NCBI GenBank assembly: GCA_946800325.1
Contig: OX326960.1
Location: forward strand, 10,762,893 to 10,826,892
Direction of reading: 5' to 3'
Source of the DNA: Luzula sylvatica
Lineage: Eukaryota; Streptophyta; Magnoliopsida; Poales; Juncaceae
DNA length: 64,000 bases
Shown here: piece after piece, positions 21,469 to 31,949 of the stretch
How positions within the stretch are numbered: the stretch's first letter is position 1
Layout of the letters: each line of letters starts with the position of its first letter
The notes under the pieces: generated by a model
Told to the model about the DNA's origin: nothing
What the model saw: only the letters and a program-made list of their open reading frames with translations
Databases searched by the model: none
Position numbers and translations under genes: made by a program

Positions 21469-23455
21469 TGGTGCGCTTTCTGAAGGTTACTACCAAACGG
21501 TGACAATCAATTGCACGGCACTGCTTTGTAAAGGCTACAATCAATTGCACGACACTGCCAGGTATCTCATTTGCAATTAATTTCTGAAAAAAATTAATCT
21601 TTTAAATTGGGTAATTAATCTCTGAAATTGGGTGAAGTTTAACTTTTATCGAGTACTATTTGTAATTAATCTCTGAAATTGGATAATTTTATCTCTGAAA
21701 TGTTGTCCTTCATCAATTGCGTTGGCTTTAAGACTGTTATTGAGTCGCAATTGCAATCGCAATTGGCTTTTAATTATTGACATTTTCTCATTCAAAATGC
21801 CTAAGATGATCTTATTGTTTGCAAATTGGCATGTTTTTTCCATCATTTGTTGTTCTCTCAAGCTAAAATCTTTAACCCTAAATAAACCCGAATAATGTAT
21901 TTTTTCAAATTTAATAATGCAAGGTCTTTTTTGCCGATTTATGTTATTTGTTTACTTTTCTAATTTCAGGAACAGATCGACCGCAAATTCCGGAAGACAG
22001 CGAGCCACAACCCTCTCCGTCTCAATTGACTACTTAGATACTGATTGCGTTTCGTACAACTGGTGTGGTATGGGTATGAATAGCACGAAAGGGGAGTGAT
22101 ACCACTTTTCAGTTAAACCGTCTAATTCTTTTAATTTCGCGCATGCACTTAATCTTTCTAAATACTAATTTTCGGGTCAATATTTTATTGCAAATGAGAT
22201 ATTCGAATTTCGAAAGGAAAAATGCAAGATAGATGGGGAAATTGGAATTTATAAAGAGAACAAACACTTTAATTCTTTGCAACAAGAAATGATTTGTATT
22301 TGATGTTCGAGTTGTATTTTGTTTTTGATGTTTGATGTTTAGTTGATGTTATGAAACTTATTCGATGTTTAAGTTGTATTTTGTACTTAAGTTTAGTTAT
22401 GTTACGAATTGTATTTGATGTTTAGTTGCTTATGAAATGAAACCTGAACATTGCGTGAATTTATTATAAGTCAGAATGCAAGTGTGATCAATCTGTGTTG
22501 AACTAGAAGATACATACATGGAATATAGAGACATGGTTCCATACAATTCGTAAATGTTCAAATCATATTAACGTTCTATTCATAAAAACGTTCTATTCAT
22601 AAAAACGTATTAAGAATAGAACTACACAAAATACAATTCATTTTTTTCCAAAACACAATTCATTTTTTTCCAAAACACAACTTGTCGAAGTTCAAATCAT
22701 ACGAATGCTCGTATTTTTTATCGGAACACTATATACACATTCTTTAAGAATAGAGGCATGGTGTTGCGTGTTGCGTCTTCAATTATCCAATCCTTAAAAA
22801 ATAATTATAATAAAAATCCGCCCGATTATCAAAAATCAATAATCAACAAATATTTTGTGTTAATCAGTAATTACTAACTTAACCCGATTGAGCGGATAAT
22901 GGCTAATTAGAACTAATCGGCCCCTAATTATGCCTTTAATTTATCATAATCATCTTAATATGATGCGCCAAAATACCACGATAACTTGTACCCTGAAAAT
23001 TGTAATGAATTGCCTAATCGACTTCATCAGGTTCTATAGTGCCATTTCGAGAGACTTTCGTGCAGCGTAAATTGCTAGCCCTTTCACACTCTCATCCCCT
23101 AAGATTGAAATTGAGACGATGTAAGGTCTAATTTGTACATGTTAAGACTCGTTTTTACTTTTTTTGCAAATACCAATATAGATTGAGATTAATTCATCTG
23201 ATTTGTCGACGATTTGTACTAAATCATCTGATCCATCAAGAATTTGTACTAAATTCTGTCATATTTTGGGAAAAAACTAAGCAATATTTGAATAAAGATA
23301 AAGAAATCATGAAAACCTACTGTATTGAACTCAAGTTTAAAAGATGTACTCGAAATAAAATAGTAAACTGCTCTATTAGTCTATTCAAAATTAAGTGAAA
23401 TTTCCAAGAAGTATGCATGTGAAAACACGGTCAAAACTTATAATTTACCTCGGAA
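21469..23455. other. Interior of the TIR element, no gene recognised
   Basis: AT-rich sequence with short internal repeats (GTATTTGATGTTTAGTTG variants at 22290-22430; a 20-bp AACACAATTCATTTTTTTCC duplication at 22630-22675). No transposase motif is seen. Confidence 0.5.
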
Positions 23456-23795
23456 TCAGCGAGCCATGGAGAAGGCCGTCACACTAGAAGCTCTGAGGAG
23501 GAAGTGGTGGTCAGTCGGAAAAGATGGAAGTCCTCGTGTGGAGAGGAGGCAGTAGGAGGATCGTCCAAGAAAGGGAGGAGCTTGAGGGAGCGAGAGCAGT
23601 TTAGGTTTAGGAAGAGAGGAGGGCCGTCCGTGCCTTGGGCAGGGACTAAGGATTAAGGGAGGAGTTTGGGCAGCGTTATTTTCCTCTTTAATCCGAGCCA
23701 TCCATCAAACTTGATCAACGGTCAATAATGGGACTCCGAATAGGGACTCCAAATAAGGACTCCATTGAACCTCTCCCTTATATATATATATATAT

Positions 23796-23978
23796 CAGTG
23801 ATTTAAATAACGACGCAATTGCGTCGCAATAGCGCAAATCGCAATAAATATTACTAAAACACAATGCCGCAAACAACTAAATAACGCCGCGATATCACCA
23901 CAATATCGCGCAATATCGGTCATCATATATAAATTACATCCCGAGCGCAATGGACCGCAATGTCGCAATTTAAAACAT

Positions 23979-23980
<2 letters not shown>
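23796..23980. mobile_element. hAT-like MITE rich in GCAAT/TTGCG motifs
   Basis: Left end CAGTGATTTAAATAACGACG and inverted right end CAATGTTTTAAATTGCGACA, followed inward by repeated CGCAAT. The CA-TG-TTTAAA type end is usual for plant hAT MITEs. It lies between TA runs, so the 8-bp duplication is masked. Confidence 0.6.
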
Positions 23981-24018
<38 letters not shown>

Positions 24019-24020
<2 letters not shown>

Positions 24021-24331
24021 GATAGGATCAATGGTCAACACTCTTGTTTGGCCAACGTCGGCCAACACCACTTATTTCACTAAATATAAATATTATAATC
24101 GAATTTTAACCGTATAGATATGTTTTATACCATTTAGATATGATGTAGACTAAATTTTGTACAATTTTGATTTTTGTATCTAACAAAATCAATAACATAT
24201 TTTCACAACCGTCTATTTCGGTAAATTTATGGATTTTCATGAAGAGAAATTCGAAACCTAGTAAAAATTCATCCTTTTCATATCTAAATGATTTAAAATA
24301 CATACAAACAAAAAAAATCGAATTTAAAAAA

Positions 24332-24335
<4 letters not shown>
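24019..24335. mobile_element. MITE family C, truncated copy
   Basis: It begins GGATAGGATCAATGGTCAAC and aligns with the inverted right half of the complete copy at 36594-37130 (shared ACCGTATAGATATGTTTTAT and CATATTTTCACAACCGT). The other end is missing at an A-rich tract. Confidence 0.75.

Positions 24336-24348
<13 letters not shown>

Positions 24349-24427
<79 letters not shown>
24349..24427. repeat. (TA)n then (GA)n microsatellite
   Basis: TA dinucleotides are followed by GA dinucleotides immediately before the start of DEFL unit A. Confidence 0.93.
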
Positions 24428-24429
<2 letters not shown>

Positions 24430-25002
24430 GTGATATACATACTCTTAGAATCCACGAGTATGATTGATGTGTTGACACCGAATTAAGTGTTAATGGTAAA
24501 CTATGAACATCTAATTTTTTCATCCTATATTGGACAAGAGGGAAAAAAAGATTTACCGTTCCACACATCATTAATGTATTTTATATTTTTAATATGGTTG
24601 TTTATCACCGTCTATAATTAATCTATGCTATCTTTATAAATTTGGAAAACAAATTATTGGGTTGAATTAATACACCATTTAACATGTGTTAAACGGATAC
24701 ACATGAATACAACTATCATACAAATAAACAAAAAGATTAGAACGAAATAAAAATAATCATTGCGCAAAATTATGCAAATTATAAATGGAAAAACTTTGAT
24801 TTAAAAAGAAATTTGAAAAAAAAAAATACTAAAAATTTGTTTAAATGAATTTGACTGATCATGTACAAAGTAAAATATAATAAAAAAATAAAATAAAGAA
24901 AACTATTTTATAATAATGTGGTTTACCACATAATCATTGTGGTTAATTATTACATAATTAATACGATTTTCCATTTATTATAATTTATTATCTAATTTTT
25001 TT

Positions 25003-25276
25003 GGATAATTATGCCATGGCCCCCCTAATTTCCCACCAGATCATCTATATCATCAATTAACTATTAATTGATGATTAATTGACATGATCATTAACAAAAG
25101 GACATCCGAGTAATAGTTAATTGATATTAATTAAGAATCGTTGATATATATGTATTTTACTTATATATTAATTATTGTTAATGAAGTGTCACTTGGTTAA
25201 TTATCATGCTAATTAACTATTAGTTAGGGATATAGAGGATGTTGCGGGGAAATCTGGGAGTAGGGTATATGATCTC
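25003..25276. mobile_element. MITE family B, copy 2, inside DEFL unit A
   Basis: Left end GGATAATTATGCCATGGCCC and inverted right end GAGATCATATACCCTACTCC. It is flanked by A plus a T-run on both sides (about 9 bp). Unit B at about 28020-28030 shows the site without it. Confidence 0.82.
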
Positions 25277-25560
25277 ATTTTTTTTACATTTAATGTATTT
25301 ATTATTTATTGCCAACAAATCAACATATTGGGGAATATTAAAAGGGACAAGTTTAATTTTTCATATAGATAATCTCCCCCCTCTTTCTATCTATTTATCT
25401 TCATTAAATATATCCAGATATCAAATTTAATACCCAGGTTTTGTAATAAATTGATTTGCATGAAGTACATTAAATGCATATAATGAATGAAATTTAAGCA
25501 CTATATACCATAACAAGTCTCTCAAATTTTGTACATAATTAGTTCAAGAAATTTAAGCAC

Positions 25561-25567
25561 TATAAAT
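25561..25567 (+). promoter_or_regulatory. TATA box of DEFL gene A
   Basis: TATAAAT lies 42 bp before the ATG, at the matching place to TATAAAA in unit B. Confidence 0.6.
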
Positions 25568-25602
25568 GTAGGACGTACAAACAAGAAAAACAAAATAAAA
25601 AC

Positions 25603-26326
25603 ATGAAGAATCAACAAGCAATAAGCTCGGTCATATTCGCTATTTTTCTCATTTGTTGTTTTGGTAATCAATCTCTTTTATTTTCTCCAAAACTGAATAC
25701 TAGTTTTTATTTTGTGTAGATTTTAGAATATAAGTACTTAATTTTTCTTTACATATACACTTTTTATGTTTTAACTTTTAACCATAATTTGCTTAACTAG
25801 AGAAAATATATATTAATATATTATAACACATCAAAAATACTTCTATTTTTCCATTTCAAAGAGGAAGAGTTCAAGTTCAGATAATTTGCTCTGAAATGGT
25901 GATAGTACCCACTTAGTTGGGACATACATAATATTACGTGATTCTACAGGAATATACATACATAGTCTTTAATAAAGATAAAAAAGAAGAGAAGAAATTA
26001 AATTTATGAACCAAAACGTTTAATTTCGTAGTATAGGAACTAAATTATAAGGCAACTAATTTCTTTGGATATACTTTTCTAAATATTACTTACATGCTAA
26101 TTTTGTCAAGAAAAAATCAGGTACCATGGTGCGGGGTAGAACTCCGACAAGTATGGAAACTAACAGTATCTGCCTCGGGGCCTTCGAATTGACTCGACCT
26201 CTCGTTTGTGATAGTTACGGCAGATCTTTTTGCGAGGAATACTGTCAAAGGCTTTGTGCTGAAAATTTGATTCAAGCAAGTTGCCCAGATTCCGAAACTA
26301 TATGCTATTGTAAATTCTGGTGTTAA
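25603..26326 (+). CDS. Defensin-like secreted cysteine-rich peptide A (two exons, 88 aa)
   Basis: Exon 1 (25603-25663) encodes a signal peptide MKNQQAISSVIFAIFLICCF. A GT-AG intron (25664-26120, phase 1) follows, and exon 2 (26121-26326) encodes the mature part. Cysteine spacing in exon 2 is C-x11-C-x7-C-x3-C-x3-C-x8-C-x6-C-x-C-x3-C. This fits the plant DEFL (CS-alpha-beta) pattern of eight cysteines plus one extra. The exon-1 plus intron architecture is typical of the family. Such peptides are secreted and serve in defence or in pollen-pistil and other signalling; which applies here cannot be read. AATAAA follows at 26424. The nearest relative is gene B, 2.7 kb downstream. Confidence 0.85.
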
Positions 26327-26423
26327 GCTGAAAAATAGTGAAGTAATATCATGAAATGTGTGATCTTAGTTCATTTTTATCCTATCATGTGGTATTGAAC
26401 AGATGCTTTTTGTTCGTTCTATC

Positions 26424-26429
26424 AATAAA
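26424..26429 (+). terminator. Poly(A) signal candidate, DEFL gene A
   Basis: AATAAA lies about 100 bp after the stop codon; unit B has AATAAA at 29131-29136. Confidence 0.5.
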
Positions 26430-26804
26430 ATGAAATGGAAGTTAATTGTTTCTCTTTCTCATTTCCAACTATGATATTTTCAAGGTGTTTGATTTATATT
26501 TTATGTTGGATGCTATGCATGATAAAAAAAATACCATGTCCAACACACTAGATTTTAATATGCAAACAAATTTAGTTATGTTAGAAACAAGTTCAAAATA
26601 GTAAACCATTTTAGCAAGACAGAGACAGCGAACTAAGAAAATGAAGAAACTAAGAAAATTCAGTTAATCACAAAAACTAGACATTATAAATCTCAAAATA
26701 TCATATTATTCAGAAAATAGAAAAATATAAAGTTTTGCACTACATATACCTATATACACCTATATGCCTATATCAAATGAAATTATATAATTTTTTTGGA
26801 AAAA

Positions 26805-26894
<90 letters not shown>
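26805..26894. repeat. (TA)n microsatellite, ~90 bp
   Basis: An uninterrupted TA run in DEFL unit A that is absent from unit B. Confidence 0.95.
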
Positions 26895-27334
26895 TTACCA
26901 AAAAAAGGCTATATTAATACCATTATTCTTTGTTTTTTTTCTGAACAAAAATAGTTTAATATGTATCACATAAAATTATAAAGCATTACAAGTACAACAG
27001 AAAAGTGAAAATTAATTATTTTTTATGTCAATCTATTTCCGTTAAAATTATCAAATTTTGAGTCGTTATTTTCATAATGACAAATTGAAGTCAGTAATGA
27101 AATCAAATTTTGAGACAGAGCTCAACATGTTATTGACAAAAACTATAGAGGAAAAGATGTGAAGCCAGTAATGAAGGTGTATGTGAACATAAGACATGAT
27201 AGAGAGGCTTAGTTCAATAACGTCTGAGTATAAATCGAATTTACTATCGACTTCTTAGACTACATGATCGCCCGTGTTGCCGCCACAATCCAAAATCAAT
27301 AAATCCATTAACTCGAGATTACATCATAAAAAAA

Positions 27335-27410
27335 ATACACATCTCAATACAAATTCAATGATTAAAAATTATTACGTACAAAATCATTGATACTTAATTA
27401 AGTACGTTAG

Positions 27411-27412
<2 letters not shown>
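27335..27412. mobile_element. Half copy of the foldback MITE
   Basis: It aligns with one arm of 13378-13587 (CATCTCAATACAAATTCAATG to GATACTTAATTAAGTA) but has no second arm. Confidence 0.65.

Positions 27413-27414
<2 letters not shown>

Positions 27415-27460
<46 letters not shown>
27415..27460. repeat. (TA)n microsatellite
   Basis: A pure TA run between the half foldback MITE and DEFL unit B. Confidence 0.95.
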
Positions 27461-27463
<3 letters not shown>

Positions 27464-28260
27464 TGGTATACATCCCTCTTAGATTCTATTAGCATGATTG
27501 ATGCGTTGGCACCATATTAAATGATAGTGGTAAACTATGAACATTTAATTTTTTCATATTATATAGGTAATAGGATAAGAGGGAGAAAACAAATTATCGT
27601 TTAACACATCATTAATGTAATTAAATTTTTGATATGTTGATTTACCACCGTCTATAATTAATCAGTGTAAACTTTATAAATTTGGAAATTTAAATTTTTG
27701 GTTGAATTAATACAATGTTAACTTGTGTTAAATAGGTACACATGAATAAAACTATCATAAAAATAAACAAAAATATAAGAGAGAAAATAATAATAATTTC
27801 ACAAAAATCTGCAAAATATAACGGAAATACTTTGATTTTAAACAAATTTAAGATAAAATAATCAAAATTTGTTTAAATAAATATGACTTATCAAGTACAA
27901 AAATAAATAATATAACAAAATTAAATAAAGCAAATCAATTTTCAATAATTTGGTTTACCACATAATCACTATGGGTTACCTCATAATTAATACGATTTGC
28001 CACCTATTATGATTTATTATCTATAAATATTTATTGCTAACACATTAACATGGTGAGGATCAGGAGATATTAAAGGGCACAAATATTTTTTTTTCATATA
28101 TATCTTGTATCAATTTTAATGCCCCGAGTTTTGTAATAAATTGATTTGCATGAAGTATTAAATGCATGTAATAAATGAAATTTAAGCACTATATACCATA
28201 ACAAGTCTCTCAAATTTTGTACGGAATTAATCTCTCCCTCTTCATTTCCTCTTGACTCGA

Positions 28261-28267
28261 TATAAAA
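28261..28267 (+). promoter_or_regulatory. TATA box of DEFL gene B
   Basis: TATAAAA lies 42 bp before the ATG. Confidence 0.6.
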
Positions 28268-28302
28268 GCAGGACGTATAAACAAGAAAAATAAAATAAAA
28301 CC

Positions 28303-29026
28303 ATGAAGATACAACAAGCAATAAGCTCGATCGTACTCGCTATTTTTCTCATTTGTTGTTTTGGTAATCAATTTCTTTTATTATCTCTAAAACTGAATAC
28401 TGGTTTTTATTTTGTGTAGACTTTAGAATGTAAGTACTGAATTTTCTTTTACATATACACATTTTGTCTTCCAACTTTCAACCATAATTTGCTTAACTAG
28501 ATAAATTATATATTAATATATTATAACACATTAACAATTCTTCAACTTTTCCATTTCAAAGAGGAAGAGAGCAAGTTCTGATAATTTCCTCTAAAATGGT
28601 GATATTACCCACTTAGTTGGAACATACATGACATGACGTGATTCTGCCGGAATATACATACACAGTCATTAATAAAGAAAAAAAAGAAAGAGAAGAAATA
28701 AAATTTATGAACTAAAACGTTTAAATCCATAGTATAGGAACTAAATTATAAGGTAACTAATTTATTTTAGTATACTTTTCTAAATATTACTGACATGCTA
28801 ATTTTGTCAAAAAAAAGGTACTATCGTGCGGGGACGTACACCGACAAGTATGGAAAGTGCACGCGTCTGCATCGGGGACATCGAATTGACTCCGCCTCTC
28901 ACTTGTGAAAGTACTTACGGCATATCTTTTTGCGAGGAATACTGTCAAAGGCTCTGTGACACAAATTTATACATGACAGATTGCCCATTTAACGGTAATA
29001 AATGTTTTTGTTATTTCAGGTGTTAA
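28303..29026 (+). CDS. Defensin-like secreted cysteine-rich peptide B (two exons, 89 aa)
   Basis: Exon 1 (28303-28363) gives the signal peptide MKIQQAISSIVLAIFLICCF. The intron is 28364-28817 (GT-AG, phase 1) and exon 2 is 28818-29026. Cysteine spacing is C-x11-C-x8-C-x3-C-x3-C-x8-C-x6-C-x-C-x3-C, the same as gene A with one more residue in the second loop. The FCEEYCQRLC core and the signal peptide are conserved, while the loops between C5 and C8 differ strongly (DTNLYMTD against AENLIQAS). That contrast is usual for DEFL duplicates and suggests diversification. Both exons are open with clean splice sites. Confidence 0.85.
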
Positions 29027-29337
29027 GCTCAAAAATATTGAAGTAATATCATGAACTGCGTGTTTTGATGTTATTTCATTTTTATCCTATCATGTGGTAT
29101 TGAACAGATAGATGTATTTGTTGTTCTACAAATAAAATAAAATGAAAGTTAATTGTTTCTCTTTCTCATTTCCCAATCTGATATATTCAAGTTGTTTGGT
29201 TTATATTTTATTTTTATGTTGGATGTTATGCTTGATAAAACCAATACTGGCGAAAAATATACCATGTCCAACACATTAGATTTTAATATGCAAACAAATT
29301 TATTTATCTCAGAAACAAGTTCAAAATAATACCATTA

Positions 29338-30526
29338 CTAGGAGATTACCCGCGGTTCACGGAGGTTTTGTTTCATTTGATTTACCACACACATAATATA
29401 TAGTTATGATTTTCCGAGATCAAATATATGACTTTATAAAAATAAATTGATTATGAAAGTTTGATTATGACAAAATTATTATATTATTTTTTAATATGAC
29501 ACATTGTGAAATATTTATTTAGTATTTCAATATAACATATACAAAAAAGAATAATACACTATAAAATAATAAACAACATGCGTGGACATAAACCAAAATC
29601 AAAACCATATGATATTCTAAATTTTCATATCTAAAATTAAGAATAATAACATTGTAAAAGTTTATAAAAATTATGTGTGTCTGATAATTTTTATGTTTCA
29701 TGTTTATTATTGAAAAATATTATATAAGTTAAAGAAATTATTTGTGTTTAGTAATAAATATATGTCATTATTTTTTTTAGATATTAACATGAAATTGTTT
29801 TAAGTAAAAATACAAATATAACATAATTGTTTTAAAAATAATCATAATAATTAGGATGTGCAATTTTTTTCAATTATATATTTAATAATAATTATTATTA
29901 GGCTTACAAGTCATTATTGTAATTATATTATTTTTATATCTTTTTCACATAATTGTTTTCATAATTTTAAGTCAGGGAAAAATATTAAATATATGATAAT
30001 ATGGATCTCAAAATAAAGATAAAATTCATGCGAATATATTTCTTAATTTTTTAAAAATTATATTATTTAAATACTAATAATATTTGATGTATTTATGTTA
30101 TTATATATTAATTTATTAATGTTAGATATTTAAACTCTTCATATTCTATTTGTATTCACAATTGATCACGTAACATATTGTGAAAAAATTCAAAATCAAA
30201 TACAATTGGTTCAACATGAACCTAACAAATAATATTTTGACACCTCATCAGTGTAAGGTGATCTGGCCTTCTAAAATTTCTTAAAGTATGTGTAAAATAA
30301 GGGACACTTAAATATCTACAAATAAAACATAATCACAAAAAATCAAAAATTAATCTATGATTCATATATTTCTACATATCAAAATCTTATGGTTGAAATA
30401 ATTGTGATGATGTGGCATGAGTTGTGATGAGGTGGCATGAAAAAATTGCATAAAGATGAGCCCAAAATTGCTATTAATTACTTACCATTTAATGAGTTGG
30501 TGGTTAATATGTGTGGGTTGCCTAGA
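29338..30526 (-). mobile_element. Non-autonomous Helitron, family 2, in DEFL unit B
   Basis: On the minus strand it starts TCTAGGCAACCCACACATA and ends GGGTAATCTCCTAG, with a short GC hairpin (CCGTGAACCGCGG) before the end. Host A precedes it and host T follows it (plus strand ACCATTA before, TTTATTG after). Unit A keeps the joined site ACCATTATTCTTTG near 26917-26930. AT-rich interior of 1.19 kb, no helicase frame. Confidence 0.85.
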
Positions 30527-30591
30527 TTTATTGTTATTCTTTGTGTTTTTCTGAACAAGAAATAGTTTAATATGTATCATATTATATTATA

Positions 30592-31302
30592 TCTTATATA
30601 TAAATCATACAAATTCTTGCGATTCTAAGCCTCCACGTCATCAAGGAATTTTTGTATAAAAAACTATTTTTCAAATTTACATTTTGATCTTTGTTATTTA
30701 CATTTTGGTCCTTTTTATTTACATTTCGGTATTTTTTTTATGTTTTGATCCTTTTTTCTTATTTTACATTTTGTTCCTTTTTTACACTTTGGTCTTTTTT
30801 TTCTATTTTACATTATATTATATCTTATATATAAATGAAACAAATTTCTTGCAATTCTAAACCTCCACGTCATCAAGAGGTTTTTGTATAAAATAACTAT
30901 TTTTTAAATTTATATTTTGCTCATTTTTAGTTATATTTTGGTCCTTTGTTATTTACATTTTGGTCTTTTTTTACATTTTGATCATTTTTCTTGTTTTACA
31001 TTTTGGTCTTTTTTTTCTTCCTATTTTACATACATGTTAAAATTTGCGAATATGTCATGATTATATTAATCGATTTTAGAAGCACCTGAACAAATGCTAT
31101 TTATACAAATTATATTAGAAAATAATCCCGTGATAGACTAATTTCATGAACCTTATGCATCTATTGACATCATGATTTTGCAAATATGTCATAATTAGAT
31201 TAATTTAGTTCAAACGCATTCGCGTTAATTCGCACACACGTTAATTCTATTTAAATAATAATATAAATAAACATCTCAAGCAATTGCGCGAGATAATGCT
31301 AG
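30592..31302 (+). mobile_element. Helitron-like element, family 3, with a duplicated 5' terminus
   Basis: It ends GAGATAATGCTAG before host T, with ATCTC...GAGAT able to pair upstream. Two starts are present, TCTTATATATAAATCATACA at 30592 and TCTTATATATAAATGAAACA at 30823. Each is followed by a TTCTTGC-AATTCTAA and CTCCACGTCATCAAG segment. The DEFL unit A flank (about 26960-26985) lacks the insert. Repeats of ACATTTTGGTCCTTTTT fill the first 400 bp. Confidence 0.78.
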
Positions 31303-31789
31303 TAAAATTACAAAGCATCACAAATACAACAGAAGAGGGAAAAATGAATTATTTTTTATCTCCATCTATTTCTGCTAAAATTATCAAATTTTGAGTCGTT
31401 ATTTTCATAATGACAAATTTAAGTTGTATCATCATAAGCCAAGCTCAGATGAAAACTTCAAAATATTAGATAGTAAATGGAATTAATTGTTGATAAGTCC
31501 AAGTCCGAAATAATAACTCAAGTTTAGTATGTCCATATAAGTTTAGTGAAAATTATTTTAAGGAAAGAAATTTAAGAAATAATTATAGAACAACTTTTAT
31601 TATAAGAAAATTAGTTTAGAAAATAAGTTTAAGGCAAGGTTTAATTCCTTGTATTCCAAGTATATGGAGCATATAAATAGGCCTTAGATATTTAAGAATT
31701 AATCACATTGAAAATATATCAAAATATCAATTAGAAAATAAAGAAAGACTTGTAAGAAACTATTAGAATCATAAGACCAACGTGACATA

Positions 31790-31947
31790 GAAGAAGATAA
31801 TGATGCGAGCGATCAATTTCATTATGTTAATCGTCTATTCTACTTTGCATCGTATCCTCTATATAAAAGCGTGATCTCGGGATTTGAGAACCGGACCTAA
31901 CCTACATATCCGATGCGCGGTCCCAGGATCGGGATGATTCCCAACAT
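31790..31947 (+). repeat. LTR 3'-end fragment related to the solo LTRs at 2-6 kb
   Basis: It ends GATGATTCCCAACA and shares CGATCAATTTC, TAATCGTCTAT, TGCATCGTA-CCTC and GCGTGATCT with the inverted solo LTRs at 2057-3102 and 5160-6319. A TATAAATAGG upstream (31675) may belong to the same LTR, whose start is not clear. Confidence 0.65.
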
Positions 31948-31949
31948 GT

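Larger units (their letters stand above)
15609..23777. mobile_element. ~2.6-kb TIR element interrupted by a gypsy retrotransposon
   Basis: The left end GGGAGAGGTTCCATGGA and the inverted right end GGGAGAGGTTCAATGGA match. The similarity continues about 45 bp inward (TTATTTAGAGTCCCTATTTG against TTATTTGGAGTCCCTATTCG). TA runs flank both ends, so the target duplication cannot be read. Removing the gypsy element and one TCCCC leaves about 2.65 kb. The interior has GC-richer coding-looking pockets near each end (15720-15944; 23456-23700 on the minus strand) but no transposase, so it is probably non-autonomous, perhaps with captured host sequence. Confidence 0.78.
24427..27150 (+). repeat. Tandem duplication unit A carrying a DEFL gene
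   Basis: This segment matches 27462-31440 over promoter, gene and 3' flank. Unit A has an extra MITE (25003-25276) and a TA-rich stretch (26600-26915) that unit B lacks. It ends within an AT-rich region at about 27150. Confidence 0.85.
27462..31440 (+). repeat. Tandem duplication unit B carrying a DEFL gene
   Basis: It matches unit A from its first bases (GGTATACATCCCTCTTAG against GATATACATACTCTTAG) through the gene. After two Helitron insertions it resumes matching at 30527-30580 and 31303-31420. Confidence 0.85.

Noticed and set aside
24167..24433. Open frames through TA and GA runs (also at 26735, 36468, 43948, 44364)
   Set aside because: Ile-Tyr repeats are translated microsatellite, not genes.
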